Below the pieces are notes generated by a model. It made no database searches. It was given only the letters and a program-made list of their open reading frames with translations, and had not been told where the DNA came from. 64,000 bases of DNA, from assembly GCA_019636235.1 (NCBI GenBank), contig JAHBXW010000012.1:62001-126000 (forward strand), given 5' to 3'. Shown in pieces: positions 53,742-63,064 of this stretch. Every line of letters begins with the position of its first letter. The first letter of the stretch is position 1. Source of the stretch: Planctomyces sp. (lineage in GTDB: Bacteria > Planctomycetota > Planctomycetia > Planctomycetales > Planctomycetaceae). The position numbers and the translations under genes are program-made.

Positions 53742-54851
53742 TCAGTCTTTCCGAGACCGCTTGTAAAACGGCAGTGCCGTGATGATCGCTGCCTCGGTCT
53801 TCCCGCGAATGTCCGCGAGCGCGGCCGTTCCCGCAGCCGTGAATCCCGGCTCCACGTATCCCATGGCGATCGACTTCTGCAGCGTCGGCGAAAACGTCCC
53901 GGAGGTCACTTCGCCGATTTGCCGGTCCCCCGCGAGGATGTGCGAATGCTCTCGCGCGATCCGTCGCCCCGCCAGCGTCAGCCCGACCCGCACGCGGTCC
54001 GGCCCCCGTTCCGCGATGCGTCGCAACGCCGCCGCTCCCACAAAGTCCCCCTTGTCGAGCTTCACGGCAAAACCCAGCCCGGCCGTCAGCGGATCGATTT
54101 GCTCGCTGAGTTCATGGCCGTACAGCGGCATCGCCGCCTCGAGCCGCAGCGTGTCCCGGCAGCCCAGTCCACATGCCGCCAGGCCATGCCCGGCCCCCAG
54201 TTTCCACAGGTCGTCGAGAACGCCCTCTCCGATCTCCCGGGGAATCATGAGTTCAATGCCATCCTCGCCGGTGTAGCCGGTGCGGCTCGCGATCACGCGG
54301 CCCCGGGGAGTATCGGCCAGCCACGCGGTGTAATACTTGTGCGGCGCCGGATCGGGCGTTCCGTAACGGGCAAACAGGCCGCACGCCAGGGGGCCCTGCA
54401 GCGCCAGCATGCTCCAGGCGAACGTGCGGTCGTCGACTTCGACGTCCAAGTCCCCGCGGCGAGCCTCGATCCACGCGACGATCTTCTCGCGGTTCGACGC
54501 GTTGACGACCAGCAGGTGCGTCGGCGCGACGTCCAGCCCGGCCTGCAGCCGGTACACCAGCACGTCGTCGAGAATCCCGCCATCCTCGCGACACATCAGC
54601 GAGTATCGCACCTGACCCGGCGCGAGCGCCGCTACTGAATTGGTCAGCAGTGTGTCGAGAAACGGAACCGCATCCCGGCCACGGAACTCGATCCGTCCCA
54701 TGTGCGAAATGTCGAACAGGCCGACGCGTTCCCGGACCGCCTGATGTTCATCAATGATGCTGGTGTACTGGACCGGCATCGACCAGCCGGCGAAGTCCAC
54801 CATCCGCCCGCCCCGGGCCACATGCCACTCATGAAACTGCGTCTGCATCAT
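53742..54851 (-). CDS. gcvT: Aminomethyltransferase (glycine cleavage T protein)
   Basis: Transfers the aminomethyl group's carbon to tetrahydrofolate in glycine cleavage. The 369-residue protein begins MMQTQFHEWHVARGG and has MVDFAGWSMPVQYTS, the DISHMGRIEF segment and the late GFAVKLDKGDFVG. I start at ATG 54851; the next codon is also ATG. gcvH and gcvP are not nearby, unlike many operons. An imperfect hairpin (GTGGCG 53719-53724 with CGCCAC 53734-53739) lies around its stop and may weakly terminate before the PNP gene. Confidence 0.92.
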   Translation of the reverse strand: MMQTQFHEWHVARGGRMVDFAGWSMPVQYTSIIDEHQAVRERVGLFDISHMGRIEFRGRDAVPFLDTLLTNSVAALAPGQVRYSLMCREDGGILDDVLVYRLQAGLDVAPTHLLVVNASNREKIVAWIEARRGDLDVEVDDRTFAWSMLALQGPLACGLFARYGTPDPAPHKYYTAWLADTPRGRVIASRTGYTGEDGIELMIPREIGEGVLDDLWKLGAGHGLAACGLGCRDTLRLEAAMPLYGHELSEQIDPLTAGLGFAVKLDKGDFVGAAALRRIAERGPDRVRVGLTLAGRRIAREHSHILAGDRQIGEVTSGTFSPTLQKSIAMGYVEPGFTAAGTAALADIRGKTEAAIITALPFYKRSRKD

Positions 54852-55150
54852 CGCTGGAATTGTCCGCGGTGGTCGGCGGACCGATGTCATTCGGATGCCA
54901 TCGTTCCGCCCTGCGATTCGGATATCCGGCCCGCGCTGCGCCGGCGGTCCGGTCCCGCGAGTTGTATCGCATGCGCCGGTCCGGCGTCTTGTGCGCGGCG
55001 TTCGGTCGGGGCGACGCGACGTCGCGATTCGGCAACATGCCGTCCGCAGCGGACTGCGCAGCCTCGGCGGACTGACGAAGGCAAGTCGCGGCTTCCGACT
55101 GCTTTGCGCCGCTGGACCTGAAACGCCCCCCGGGCCGCTTGCCATCGGGC

Positions 55151-55819
55151 ATGCCCTTTGCCAGCATGTCCTGCATGCTGCTCATTGGCGACGATCTGCT
55201 CCCGCAGACTGACCTCTCGTATTTCGCATTTCGCGTTGCGTTCTGTGAAACCCTCGAGCGGATTGTCCTCGCGGAACAGGCCCGCCTCTCCGCGGATGCG
55301 TCGTTTGGCTACCTGACGGAAGTCCCCTTCCTCCGCAACGTGCCCCCACGAGTGCAGCTCGATCTGCTGGTTGACACCTGGTCCGGCCATTACGACGCCT
55401 CCACCGTCTCGGGTTCGCTGATGGACGAGGCGGTGATTTATGCCGCCTGCGAGACAGCGGTCCGCGTCGTCGGCGCCGATCGCAAGGCCATCCGCCGGTT
55501 CCTGCGCGGAGGCCCGCGTCCGCTGTTCCCGGTCCTGGATGAAGCCCTGGCGGCGTCGTTGCACGCGCTGCACATGGACCTCGCGACCGAGGGGGACTTC
55601 CTGCTGATCAGTCAGTTCCAGGACTTCCCGCCGGACGAAGCGAAGGTCCTGAAAGAGCGGTTCCGCCTCACGGATGCGGCCTGCGAGCCGCTGTTTGAAG
55701 CGCTCGGCCGGTGGCACGTCAAACGGGATTTCTGCATCCGTGCCCGCGGCCTGCTGACGCCGCAGGAAGCCGTCAAAGTCGCTGGGATACTGCGAATCTC
55801 CGCTGCTGCGGCCTGCTGA
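55151..55819 (+). CDS. Conserved unknown protein
   Basis: A 222-residue mostly helical soluble protein with segments such as FCETLERIVLAEQARLSADASFGYLTE, LLVDTWSGHYDAS and ILRISAAAAC at its end. I recognise no family; no signal or span is present. The start is unsure: ATGs at 55151, 55166 and 55175 are all in frame, and the frame opens earlier only with a TTG. It is divergent from gcvT across about 300 bp. Confidence 0.55.
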   Translation: MPFASMSCMLLIGDDLLPQTDLSYFAFRVAFCETLERIVLAEQARLSADASFGYLTEVPFLRNVPPRVQLDLLVDTWSGHYDASTVSGSLMDEAVIYAACETAVRVVGADRKAIRRFLRGGPRPLFPVLDEALAASLHALHMDLATEGDFLLISQFQDFPPDEAKVLKERFRLTDAACEPLFEALGRWHVKRDFCIRARGLLTPQEAVKVAGILRISAAAAC

Positions 55820-55921
55820 ACGCTGGCGACGTCGGCCCACCCCGGCGTCCGCGTTGGGTTCCAAACCGGTGGCTGCGATTCGCCGCCCGTCTCACAAGAC
55901 GCCACGATTCCCAACGAAAAC

Positions 55922-55958
55922 GGCCGCTGCAATCGCCGTTTCCGACGACTCAGCGGCC
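55922..55958. terminator. Inverted repeat in a convergent gap
   Basis: GGCCGCTG (55922-55929) and CAGCGGCC (55951-55958), 8-bp perfect arms with a 21-nt loop that itself contains CCGTTT pairing with AAACGG. It lies between the ends of the unknown gene and the disordered-protein gene. No T-tract is seen. Confidence 0.35.
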
Positions 55959-56020
55959 TGAGTTTCCTGCTTCCATCGATACGGCGCCCGCCGGCGACAA
56001 AACGGCCGGCTGACCCGGAT

Positions 56021-57826
56021 TCAGCTCGAAGGTCGGCGTCGGCCGCCCCCACGTCCGCCGCGGCGACGACGCTCATCGCCTCCGGAATCGCTGCCGGACG
56101 ACTCGCGACTCCGCGAGCCCCCCTGACGTCCGCCCCCGCTGCCGCTGCCGCTGCCGCGTTTCGGCAGGTGCAGGTAACCGATCGCCTCCTCCCAGGTGGG
56201 GACGTCGGTGTAGTCGATCGGGACAATGGCCTCCTGATCCTCGATCGGCTCGACATCGGATGCCGACCGCTCCGATGTACGCCGCTTGCGCTCGCCGCCG
56301 GGACGATCCTCACGACTGCGGCTTCTCCCGCGAGACTCGCGCGGTTCGCGAGTTTCACGCGGCTCGCGCGGTTCCCTGGTCTCTCGCGCGGCTCGCGGCT
56401 CACGCGATTCCCGCGGCTCGCGAGATTCACGAGGCTCGCGCGTCCGTTCGCGACGGCCGGAACGCTCGCCCTCCGACCGGGGGCGGCGTGGCGGCGGCGA
56501 TGTGATGCCCGACCCGAAGTCATCGTCAGCATCCGCGTCCGACGAGGCATCCGCAGCACCGAAATCGTCGCCCTCGCCAGCGAAGTCGTCGTCCTCCGGC
56601 GCCTCATCCGCGGCGCTGCGGCGGCTCACCGTTTCTTCTTCCGCGGGGCGGCGTCCCCGACGGCGGCGACGGCGGCGACGGGCATCCTGCTGATCGCCTT
56701 CGCCAGCCGGCTCAACATCGCGATCCTCAGCCTGCGGCCGGGCCGTCGACTCTTCAAACAGCCCCAGCCCGAACCCCGCCTCATCGTCGGCGTCCGGGAC
56801 GTCCGCCGGAGGGCGGGGCCGTTCGGCGGCCGGCGACTCGCGGCGCGGACGTTCGGAACGGCCGCCCGATCGAGGTTCGCGCTCGCGGCGCGGCTCGCGT
56901 TCCGGCGTTTCCGACCGTGCTTCGCGGGGCGGGCGCTCTTCGCTGCGACGACGTTCGCCGCGCGCCGGGCGTTCCTCGCGGGTCCGTTCCTCACGCAGCG
57001 GCCGTTCCTCCTGAGTTCGTTCTTCCCGAGTTCGTTCGCCGCGGGGTCGTTCCTCACGCACCCGTTCCTCCCGGGCGGGACGTTCCGCACGCGGACGGGA
57101 CTCGGCGGATTCCGCGCGACCCTCCCGCGGAGCGCGGCTGGACCGATCCGATCCTGCCGCGGATTCCCGGCGGGGACCGCGATCCCGTCCGCCCCGGTCC
57201 CGACCCCCACGCTCGCGGCCGCGACCGCCGCGCCCGCCGGGGCGTCCCCGGTCGCCGCTGTCTTTGCTGTCCCGCCCCTCGGAGCGCTTCGCGGCCGATT
57301 CCTCCCAGTCCCAGCCTTCGAGCGCATTCCAGTAGGTGTCGGCCGATTCATCAGTCTCGTCGGACTCCGGCTCCGCCGCCGGGGCGGACTCGGCCTTGGC
57401 TTCCGCGGGCTCGGCGGCCGGGCGACGCTCTGATCGCCGGGGCCTTCGCTCTTTTTCGCGGGGCGCCTCCGCGGCGGGCGCTGACTCCTTGTCGTCCTCG
57501 TCGAGCGGATCGGCGTCGATCAGGCCGGCGCCGAAGTCGTCGCTGGCGACGGGCGCGGATCGCCGGGGCCGCGGCGCGGGCTCCTGCCACGGCTCGACCA
57601 GCGGCTCGGCAGCGGGCGCGACGGGAGCCGGCGGCTCAACCTCTGGCGCGTCAACAGCTTCCGGCTCGGCCGGCTCGGGCTCCACATCCAGACCATCAAG
57701 ATCCAGCGGATCGTCGTCCACCGGGGGGGAGGCAAAGCTCTGATGGCTGCCGAGAATGTCGTCGGCGATCGATTCCCAGTTGTCCTTGGACGGTTCCTGG
57801 GGGGATCTGCGAAATGGGTCGTTCAT
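56021..57826 (-). CDS. Intrinsically disordered Arg/Glu-rich protein with RGG box and charged repeats
   Basis: A 601-residue protein without span or signal. Residues 1-180 are acidic and Pro/Ala-rich. An RGG/RDRGG box lies at 194-222, a run of REERxRE-type repeats at about 246-330, an R8 tract at 383-390, REPRES/REPRET repeats at about 460-500, and a C-terminal RRRRGGRGGG tail. The only ordered-looking stretch is near 538-553 (YTDVPTWEEAIGYLHL), a motif I associate with planctomycete proteins of this type. The RGG and Arg repeats suggest RNA binding or phase separation, but nothing proves it. It is divergent from the SIS gene. Confidence 0.7.
   Translation of the reverse strand: MNDPFRRSPQEPSKDNWESIADDILGSHQSFASPPVDDDPLDLDGLDVEPEPAEPEAVDAPEVEPPAPVAPAAEPLVEPWQEPAPRPRRSAPVASDDFGAGLIDADPLDEDDKESAPAAEAPREKERRPRRSERRPAAEPAEAKAESAPAAEPESDETDESADTYWNALEGWDWEESAAKRSEGRDSKDSGDRGRPGGRGGRGRERGGRDRGGRDRGPRRESAAGSDRSSRAPREGRAESAESRPRAERPAREERVREERPRGERTREERTQEERPLREERTREERPARGERRRSEERPPREARSETPEREPRREREPRSGGRSERPRRESPAAERPRPPADVPDADDEAGFGLGLFEESTARPQAEDRDVEPAGEGDQQDARRRRRRRRGRRPAEEETVSRRSAADEAPEDDDFAGEGDDFGAADASSDADADDDFGSGITSPPPRRPRSEGERSGRRERTREPRESREPRESREPRAARETREPREPRETREPRESRGRSRSREDRPGGERKRRTSERSASDVEPIEDQEAIVPIDYTDVPTWEEAIGYLHLPKRGSGSGSGGGRQGGSRSRESSGSDSGGDERRRRGGRGGGRRRPSS
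56312..56449 (-). repeat. Tandem REPRES/REPRET coding repeat
   Basis: This stretch encodes residues about 460-505 of the disordered protein, repeats of roughly four to six codons with consensus R-E-P-R-E-S/T. At the DNA level units such as GGCTCGCGNGATTC recur. It probably expands and contracts by slippage. Confidence 0.6.
56837..57091 (-). repeat. REERxRE coding repeat
   Basis: Encodes residues about 246-330 of the disordered protein, imperfect units of R-E-E-R-x with Pro, Thr or Val at the variable position. It is charge-alternating and could form a long single alpha-helix. Confidence 0.55.
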
Positions 57827-57973
57827 GCGGTGACACTACATCTGGCGGAAAACGAATTCAATGTCGGAACGGCCGGCGCGGCCAGCGACTGCCCCCGCGC
57901 AGCGTTGGGATCGCGTCGTTCCGATTCCGGAAACTCGGTGGCATGTCGATCCGACCTCCGTCACCATGCCGCC

Positions 57974-59005
57974 ATGCGCCTCGAACAGACCCGCTATTCC
58001 GAGTTCGGAATCGTCCGCGACATGCTCGCCGCCGTGGACGTCATCCGCGCCTTTGAGCCGGCCGCGGTCGAGCCGATCGTCCCCGCGGTGCGGGACGCCG
58101 GTCGATTGTTCCTGACCGGCGAAGGCTCGAGCCGCATCTTCCCGGCAAAAAACGCCATCGCGGACAGCCGCCGCCGCGGCGATTCTCTGGCGATCGACAC
58201 CGAGGCTGGCTCGCAGGCGGCCGAGTACGACCTGGCGGACCACGCCGTCCTGGGCGTTTCCAACTCCGGTCGCACGGCGGAAGTGATCGGGCTGTTCTCC
58301 AAGCTCAAGGAGGCGAACCATCAACGCCGGTTCTCGCTGGCCGCGCATGCGGACTCGAAGCTGGAAAGCCTCGCAACCCGTGGCTTCACGCTGAGTTGCG
58401 GGCCGGAATCGGCCGTGGCCGCCACCAAGAGCGTCCTCGAGCAGGCGTTGTTCGCGCGGGCGCTGGTTGATGCCGTCGCCGGGCGAACGCTGAAAGCGGC
58501 GGAGCTGTCGCGGGCTGCCGACCAGGTTCAGGCGGCGCTGACGGCCGTCATCGATCCAGCCATCACGGCGGCGATCTCACAGGCAAAGACGATTTACTGG
58601 GCGGGCCGCAACGACGGCGTCGCTGAGGAACTGACGCTGAAGACGAACGAGATCACCCGCAAGTCCGCGGACTTTCTCGAAGGCACGTACGCGGTGCATG
58701 GCGTCGAAGAGGTAATGAGCGCCGAGGACGTGTTGATCTGGGTCGATCCCTACCCGGAGTCCGAGGCGAAGTTCCAGGAGGTGCTGGCGACGAACGTCGG
58801 CGTGCGCGTGTTTGCGATCAGCAGCCGTCCGACGCTGTTCCCGACGATCGCCATCGAGGATGCCGGTCCGCTGGCCGGATTCGTGCAGATGGCGGCGGGC
58901 TGGAATGTCCTGGTCGAGGTCGGGTTGGCGCTGGGCATCGACCTCGACAAGCCGCTGAGGGCGCGCAAAGTGGGCAACGAATTCACCGAGCCGGGGCCGC
59001 GCTAA
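57974..59005 (+). CDS. Double SIS-domain sugar-phosphate isomerase/deaminase (AgaS/FrlB/GlmS-C-like)
   Basis: A 343-residue protein with two SIS domains. The first (about 30-160) has FLTGEGSSRIFPAKN and LGVSNSGRTAEVIG; the second (about 185-330) has IYWAGRNDGVAEELTLKTNEITRK and VMSAEDVLIWVDPY. The Ser/Thr-rich loops bind sugar phosphate. It resembles the isomerase half of GlmS and related deglycases, without the glutaminase domain. ATG 57974 is the first good start. Its TAA and the permease's TAG overlap tail to tail in CTAA (59002-59005). Confidence 0.85.
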   Translation: MRLEQTRYSEFGIVRDMLAAVDVIRAFEPAAVEPIVPAVRDAGRLFLTGEGSSRIFPAKNAIADSRRRGDSLAIDTEAGSQAAEYDLADHAVLGVSNSGRTAEVIGLFSKLKEANHQRRFSLAAHADSKLESLATRGFTLSCGPESAVAATKSVLEQALFARALVDAVAGRTLKAAELSRAADQVQAALTAVIDPAITAAISQAKTIYWAGRNDGVAEELTLKTNEITRKSADFLEGTYAVHGVEEVMSAEDVLIWVDPYPESEAKFQEVLATNVGVRVFAISSRPTLFPTIAIEDAGPLAGFVQMAAGWNVLVEVGLALGIDLDKPLRARKVGNEFTEPGPR

Positions 59006-60318
59006 CGCGTCCGGCCGCGGCGCTTGAGGTTGTCCAGCAGCACGGCGACGAGAATCACGCAGCCCATCACGACCTGCTTGGTGTAACTCTCCACGTTCAT
59101 CAGGTTCATCCCGTTCTGGATGACCGAGATGATCAGCGCGCCGACCAGCGTGCCGAACACGCTGCCCTCGCCGCCGGCCAGGCTCGTCCCGCCCACGACG
59201 ACCGCCGCGATCACATACAGTTCGTACATCTGCCCGAACTTCGGCGAGCCGCTTTTGAACTGGGACGCCATCACCACGCCCCCGACTCCCGCCAACAGCC
59301 CCGACAGCACATACGCAAACAGCAGCACCCGCTCCACCCGGATGCCCGACAGCCGCGCCGCTTCCCGGTTGCCCCCCACCGCGTACAGGTATCGGCCGAT
59401 CACCGTCCGCGTGAGCAGGAAGTGCGCGGCGATGTACAGCACAACCATCAGCAGGGCCGAGTTCGGGATGCGCCCGATCGCCGTGCCGATCCCCAGCCTG
59501 GAAAACTCCGCCGGCACCCGGTAGGCCGATTCCCCCCCGGTCAACAGGAACGCCACGCCGCTGGCGATCAGCATCATGGCCAGCGTCACCACGAAGGGGG
59601 GCACGCGAAATCGCGTAATGATCAGCCCGTTCGTGAGGCCGGCCGCCCCCGCCGCCGCGATGCCCAGCAGCGCGGCGCCCGTCATGGCTCCGGCTGAGGC
59701 GGCCGTCGCCCCCCAGCGCTCGATCAACAGGCAGCACGTCACCGCGGACAGCGCGATCAGGCTGCCCACGCTGAGGTCGATGCCCCCGGTCAGGATCACC
59801 AGCGTCATGCCAATCGCCAGAATGGCGATCACGGCGTTCTGATTGGCGATGTTCAGCAGGTTGTCGGCCTTGAGGAACATCGGCCAGGAATACGGCCGGG
59901 GCTCGAAGAACTCCGGCGCGCCGAGCGCTGGGAACTCCTCCGAGAGCCGCTGAATCAAACGCCAGCGAATGGCGTCCTGCGTGCCCGCCAGCGCCCCGGC
60001 CGGTCGCCCGTCCTCAGCGAGTCGCGCCAGTTGCTGTCGCACCGCGCGCGGGTCCCCGCGGATCGCATGCACGTCCCGGAAGTTCGCATCCGTCAGCCGC
60101 GACTGCAGCTCGGCTGCGAACTCGTCGTCCCGGGAGCCCTGCCCCGCGACGATCAGAACCCGGCTCTCCGGCGCCGCGCGGGCGACGATCGCATCCGCCG
60201 CCTGCCGTCCCGCCTCGCGCCCCTGCGGCGAATGCTGCGACCACGTCGCGACGCTCAACCCGGCGCACAGCGCCACGAGGACCAGCACCATTCCATAGTC
60301 GGACACGCGACGCAGCAT
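59002..60318 (-). CDS. Ribose-type ABC transporter permease with an inserted periplasmic half-domain
   Basis: A 438-residue integral membrane protein. From about residue 145 on it is an RbsC/BPD_transp_2-type permease with VILTGGIDLSVGSLIALSA and ILVAVLL-type spans. Before that, after a first span (8-26), comes an insert of about 110 residues (32-140) that reads like half of a periplasmic sugar-binding protein: VLIVAGQGSRDDEFAAELQSRL. Normal RbsC proteins are about 320 residues. No ATPase or complete binding protein adjoins. It may have its own built-in substrate lobe. Confidence 0.85.
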   Translation of the reverse strand: MLRRVSDYGMVLVLVALCAGLSVATWSQHSPQGREAGRQAADAIVARAAPESRVLIVAGQGSRDDEFAAELQSRLTDANFRDVHAIRGDPRAVRQQLARLAEDGRPAGALAGTQDAIRWRLIQRLSEEFPALGAPEFFEPRPYSWPMFLKADNLLNIANQNAVIAILAIGMTLVILTGGIDLSVGSLIALSAVTCCLLIERWGATAASAGAMTGAALLGIAAAGAAGLTNGLIITRFRVPPFVVTLAMMLIASGVAFLLTGGESAYRVPAEFSRLGIGTAIGRIPNSALLMVVLYIAAHFLLTRTVIGRYLYAVGGNREAARLSGIRVERVLLFAYVLSGLLAGVGGVVMASQFKSGSPKFGQMYELYVIAAVVVGGTSLAGGEGSVFGTLVGALIISVIQNGMNLMNVESYTKQVVMGCVILVAVLLDNLKRRGRTR

Positions 60319-60385
60319 CGGGCGATCCGCTCAAGGGGCGATGAGGGCGAAGCGGGACTCGAACTCCGCGACGGCCGCGCGGACA

Positions 60386-61426
60386 TCACTCGGCGTCAAT
60401 CGGCAGCGCGAAGTCGCCGCGCATGTCGCGCCACAGCGAGTGAATGTGGTTGGCGATGTTGCCTGCCGCGTCCGGCTGCGTGTTCACGAACTCGACGAGG
60501 AACGTCGGGCCCTGAACGCGGTAGTAATGGCCGATCCCGGGCTGCGTCGCGCCCGCCCAGCCGAAGTGCACCTGGTCCCAGCCGGCCTCCCGGATTTCGC
60601 TGAGACGCTGCGCGGCGACCTTTTCCGGCATGGATTCGCAGTAGACGACGAGCAACTGTTCGAGCAGCTTCTTCTGGTCGTCGTTCAATTCGGAGGCCGC
60701 GATCCCTTCCGGGGCGGCCTTCGGAGGCTGGGGCTCGCCCGCGTTGCGAACCTCGCTGAGCGCCTCTTCGCGGAACACGGCCCTGGCCCGCTGCTGCGCG
60801 GTCAGGCTGTTGACGAGTTCGAACGCCAGCGTCTCTTCCTTGTCGAGAATCCGCGTGCCGACGGCCACGCCGCTCGCGTTCTCGGCCTTCACGATCGCGG
60901 GGTTCGTGGCCAGCGCCTGCGGGCTGGAAGAAATCACCTGGTCCCCGTCGATCACGAAGTTCAGCGACAGGTGATGCCCTTCGACCGACAGGCCCCAGCG
61001 CCCCTCGCCGACCGTTCCGAAAAACGTGAAGAAGTACCGCTGAGGATCGCGAATGTTGGATCCCCGCCCCCCTTCCAGCTCATGCAGCAGCGACTCGAGC
61101 GCCATGATGCCGGTCGCCTTGCGGTAGCCGATCTGGCTGAGCGCCGCCTGCAGCGTGCGGAACGCCGCATCCCGCTGCTCGGCACTCATGTGTTTGACTT
61201 CCAGCCCCTTCCGCTCCGGCTTGGGGATGAAGTGCCAGTCGGTGCGGCGCGGCGTGTCGTAGGGCAGGACGGCCGCCTGCTTCTGGGCGTCGTCGAGAGT
61301 CTCAATGAACGCCGCGGCCGATTCCGTGAGCTGGACGGCCGGATTGACCTCTTCAAAGAACGTGTTCGCCGTGGCCCCCAGAGCAAACACGCACGCAACG
61401 ACGACAGCGGGCCGGGTCAGACGCAT
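60386..61426 (-). CDS. Exported DUF3500-family protein
   Basis: A 346-residue protein with a signal peptide from ATG 61426 (LTRPAVVVACVFALGATA). The sequence matches DUF3500: WHFIPKPERKGLEVKHMS, ALLQIGY-like helix, DPQRYFFTFFG, VEGHHLSLNFVIDGDQVIS and the C-terminal WDQVHFGWAG. Function unknown; members are often linked to secreted or cell-surface roles. The frame is open to a TTG at 61543, but ATG 61426 starts the signal peptide. It lies 67 bp before the permease gene on the same strand. Confidence 0.85.
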   Translation of the reverse strand: MRLTRPAVVVACVFALGATANTFFEEVNPAVQLTESAAAFIETLDDAQKQAAVLPYDTPRRTDWHFIPKPERKGLEVKHMSAEQRDAAFRTLQAALSQIGYRKATGIMALESLLHELEGGRGSNIRDPQRYFFTFFGTVGEGRWGLSVEGHHLSLNFVIDGDQVISSSPQALATNPAIVKAENASGVAVGTRILDKEETLAFELVNSLTAQQRARAVFREEALSEVRNAGEPQPPKAAPEGIAASELNDDQKKLLEQLLVVYCESMPEKVAAQRLSEIREAGWDQVHFGWAGATQPGIGHYYRVQGPTFLVEFVNTQPDAAGNIANHIHSLWRDMRGDFALPIDAE

Positions 61427-61588
61427 CGTGAGTCCCTCGATCAGACAGCGTTCCAACAACACGACGTCCGCCAGGGGACGCGGGCTTTGCATGGTAACGC
61501 TGAAATCTCGCCGCGCCACGCCCGTTGTCGGGCAATTCCGCAAGTCAGGCCCGGGGTCTCCCTGGGGTCGCCCCAGTGAGATTGCCGG

Positions 61589-63064
61589 TCATCCCGCCGC
61601 GGCCATCGCCCGGGGACGCCGCCACTGCCCAAACAACACGGCCGCCAGCACTCCGGCCGCTCCCGCGCCGATCGCCCCCACGCTCAGCCAGCCCGGCTGC
61701 GGATGCAGGTTGCCGACGCCCTCGCAGTACAACACCAGCACGCCCAGCGGAACAAGCTGCGGGCGCAGCACGTCCTCCACAAGCCGCCGCCCGTCGAATC
61801 GCAGCGCCCGGAGGCCATACGGCAGCAGAATGAACAGGTCGGCGATCAGCAGCGGCACGAGCGTTCCCACCGCCACGCCGACCAGCCCCCACACCGGCGC
61901 CAGCGCGATGGACAAAGCCAGGTTGATCAGCGCCTGACCAATGTCGATCAGCGCCGGACGACGCACCGCCCCCACGGCCATCAGCGTCTGACGCAGCATA
62001 ATCAGCGGCATGCCCACCACCTGAGCCGCCGACAGGATCACCAGCACCATCCAGCTGTCCGACAGCCCCGGCCCCATCCATGTCGTGATGAACAGATCGC
62101 CAAAGTACGCGCCGCCGATCAGAAACGCCGCCGCGAGAAGCAGCGACAGCCCCATCGCCCGCGAGCACAGCGCCTGCAGACCCGTCCGATCCCCGGCCGC
62201 GTGCAGCGCGCCCGCCTTGGGCAGGACCACATCGCCGATCTTCTCCAGCGGACCATGCACCATCTGCACCAGCCGCAGCGCGACGTAATACGGCACCGCG
62301 GCGTCCTTCCCCAGCATGATGCCGATCACCACCACATCCGACAAATAGATGAGCTGCACCGCCATGCCGCGGAGCGCCGTGTAGGCGCTGAATGAGAAGC
62401 ACTCGCGAAGCACAGCCCGCGAGACGAACCGCCTGCGAATCGCCAGCGTCGGAGACTCGCGCCGCGCCAGCCACACCGTCACGCCGTTTTCGAACAGCGT
62501 CACGCACAGAAAGATCAGCGCCAGCGTCACCAGCGCCTGCTGCTTTTGCAGGAGGGCGACGGTCAGCCCCAGCCGCGTCAGGGCCGTCGCCGCTTCGATC
62601 CCGCTGTACAGGTCGAACCGCTGCGCCGCGATCAGGACGCCGCCATGCACGCTGCCCAGCATGCCGACGGCGATGTTGAGTCCGAGCAGGATCATGGCGA
62701 TCCGCACGTCCGAAATCGGCACATCTCCCCAGTCGCCGAGCGCCGGCGCGGCCCAGGCCAGGCCGCAGGCGACAAGCATCACGGCTGCGGCCGCGACGAG
62801 ATACACCGCGAACACCCCGCTGCACACCGCATTCAGCCGGATCCAGTCCTGGCGGGCCCGGGCGTCCGCCACGAACCGGCAGACCGTCGCACCGAAGCCC
62901 ATGTACAGCAGGCTGGAATAGCCGGCGATCGAGTTCACGAAGACCCACGCGCCGTAGCCCGATTCGCCGATCGTCCGCATGACGTACGGCATCAGAAAAA
63001 ACCCCACCGCCATCGTAACGATGTGGGCCAGCCATTTGGCGGAAACCGAACGGGTCAGCGACAT
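61589..63064 (-). CDS. Polysaccharide flippase-like membrane protein (Wzx/MATE-type)
   Basis: A 491-residue protein with about 12-14 spans. The start is typical of oligosaccharide flippases: SLTRSVSAKWLAHIVTMAVG, then YVMRTIGESGYGAWVFVNS and a conserved EKIGDVVLPKAGALH loop in the middle. It would flip lipid-linked sugars for a surface polysaccharide. I use ATG 63064; an upstream TTG at 63115 is also open. No glycosyltransferase cluster is adjacent, though a YfhO/GT39 pair lies at 9.5-13.5 kb. Confidence 0.85.
   Translation of the reverse strand: MSLTRSVSAKWLAHIVTMAVGFFLMPYVMRTIGESGYGAWVFVNSIAGYSSLLYMGFGATVCRFVADARARQDWIRLNAVCSGVFAVYLVAAAAVMLVACGLAWAAPALGDWGDVPISDVRIAMILLGLNIAVGMLGSVHGGVLIAAQRFDLYSGIEAATALTRLGLTVALLQKQQALVTLALIFLCVTLFENGVTVWLARRESPTLAIRRRFVSRAVLRECFSFSAYTALRGMAVQLIYLSDVVVIGIMLGKDAAVPYYVALRLVQMVHGPLEKIGDVVLPKAGALHAAGDRTGLQALCSRAMGLSLLLAAAFLIGGAYFGDLFITTWMGPGLSDSWMVLVILSAAQVVGMPLIMLRQTLMAVGAVRRPALIDIGQALINLALSIALAPVWGLVGVAVGTLVPLLIADLFILLPYGLRALRFDGRRLVEDVLRPQLVPLGVLVLYCEGVGNLHPQPGWLSVGAIGAGAAGVLAAVLFGQWRRPRAMAAAG

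Noticed and set aside
53714-53746. Strong terminator between gcvT and the PNP gene
   Set aside because: The stem is imperfect, overlaps the gcvT stop and has no T-tract; left only as a remark.
56312-57091. Possible CRISPR-like repeats
   Set aside because: Units vary in length and sequence, have no spacers, and are in frame with a coding repeat of Arg/Glu.
56168-57433. A plus-strand open frame with many Phe/Arg/Leu repeats
   Set aside because: It is antisense to the REER/REPR repeats and only mirrors their codon periodicity.
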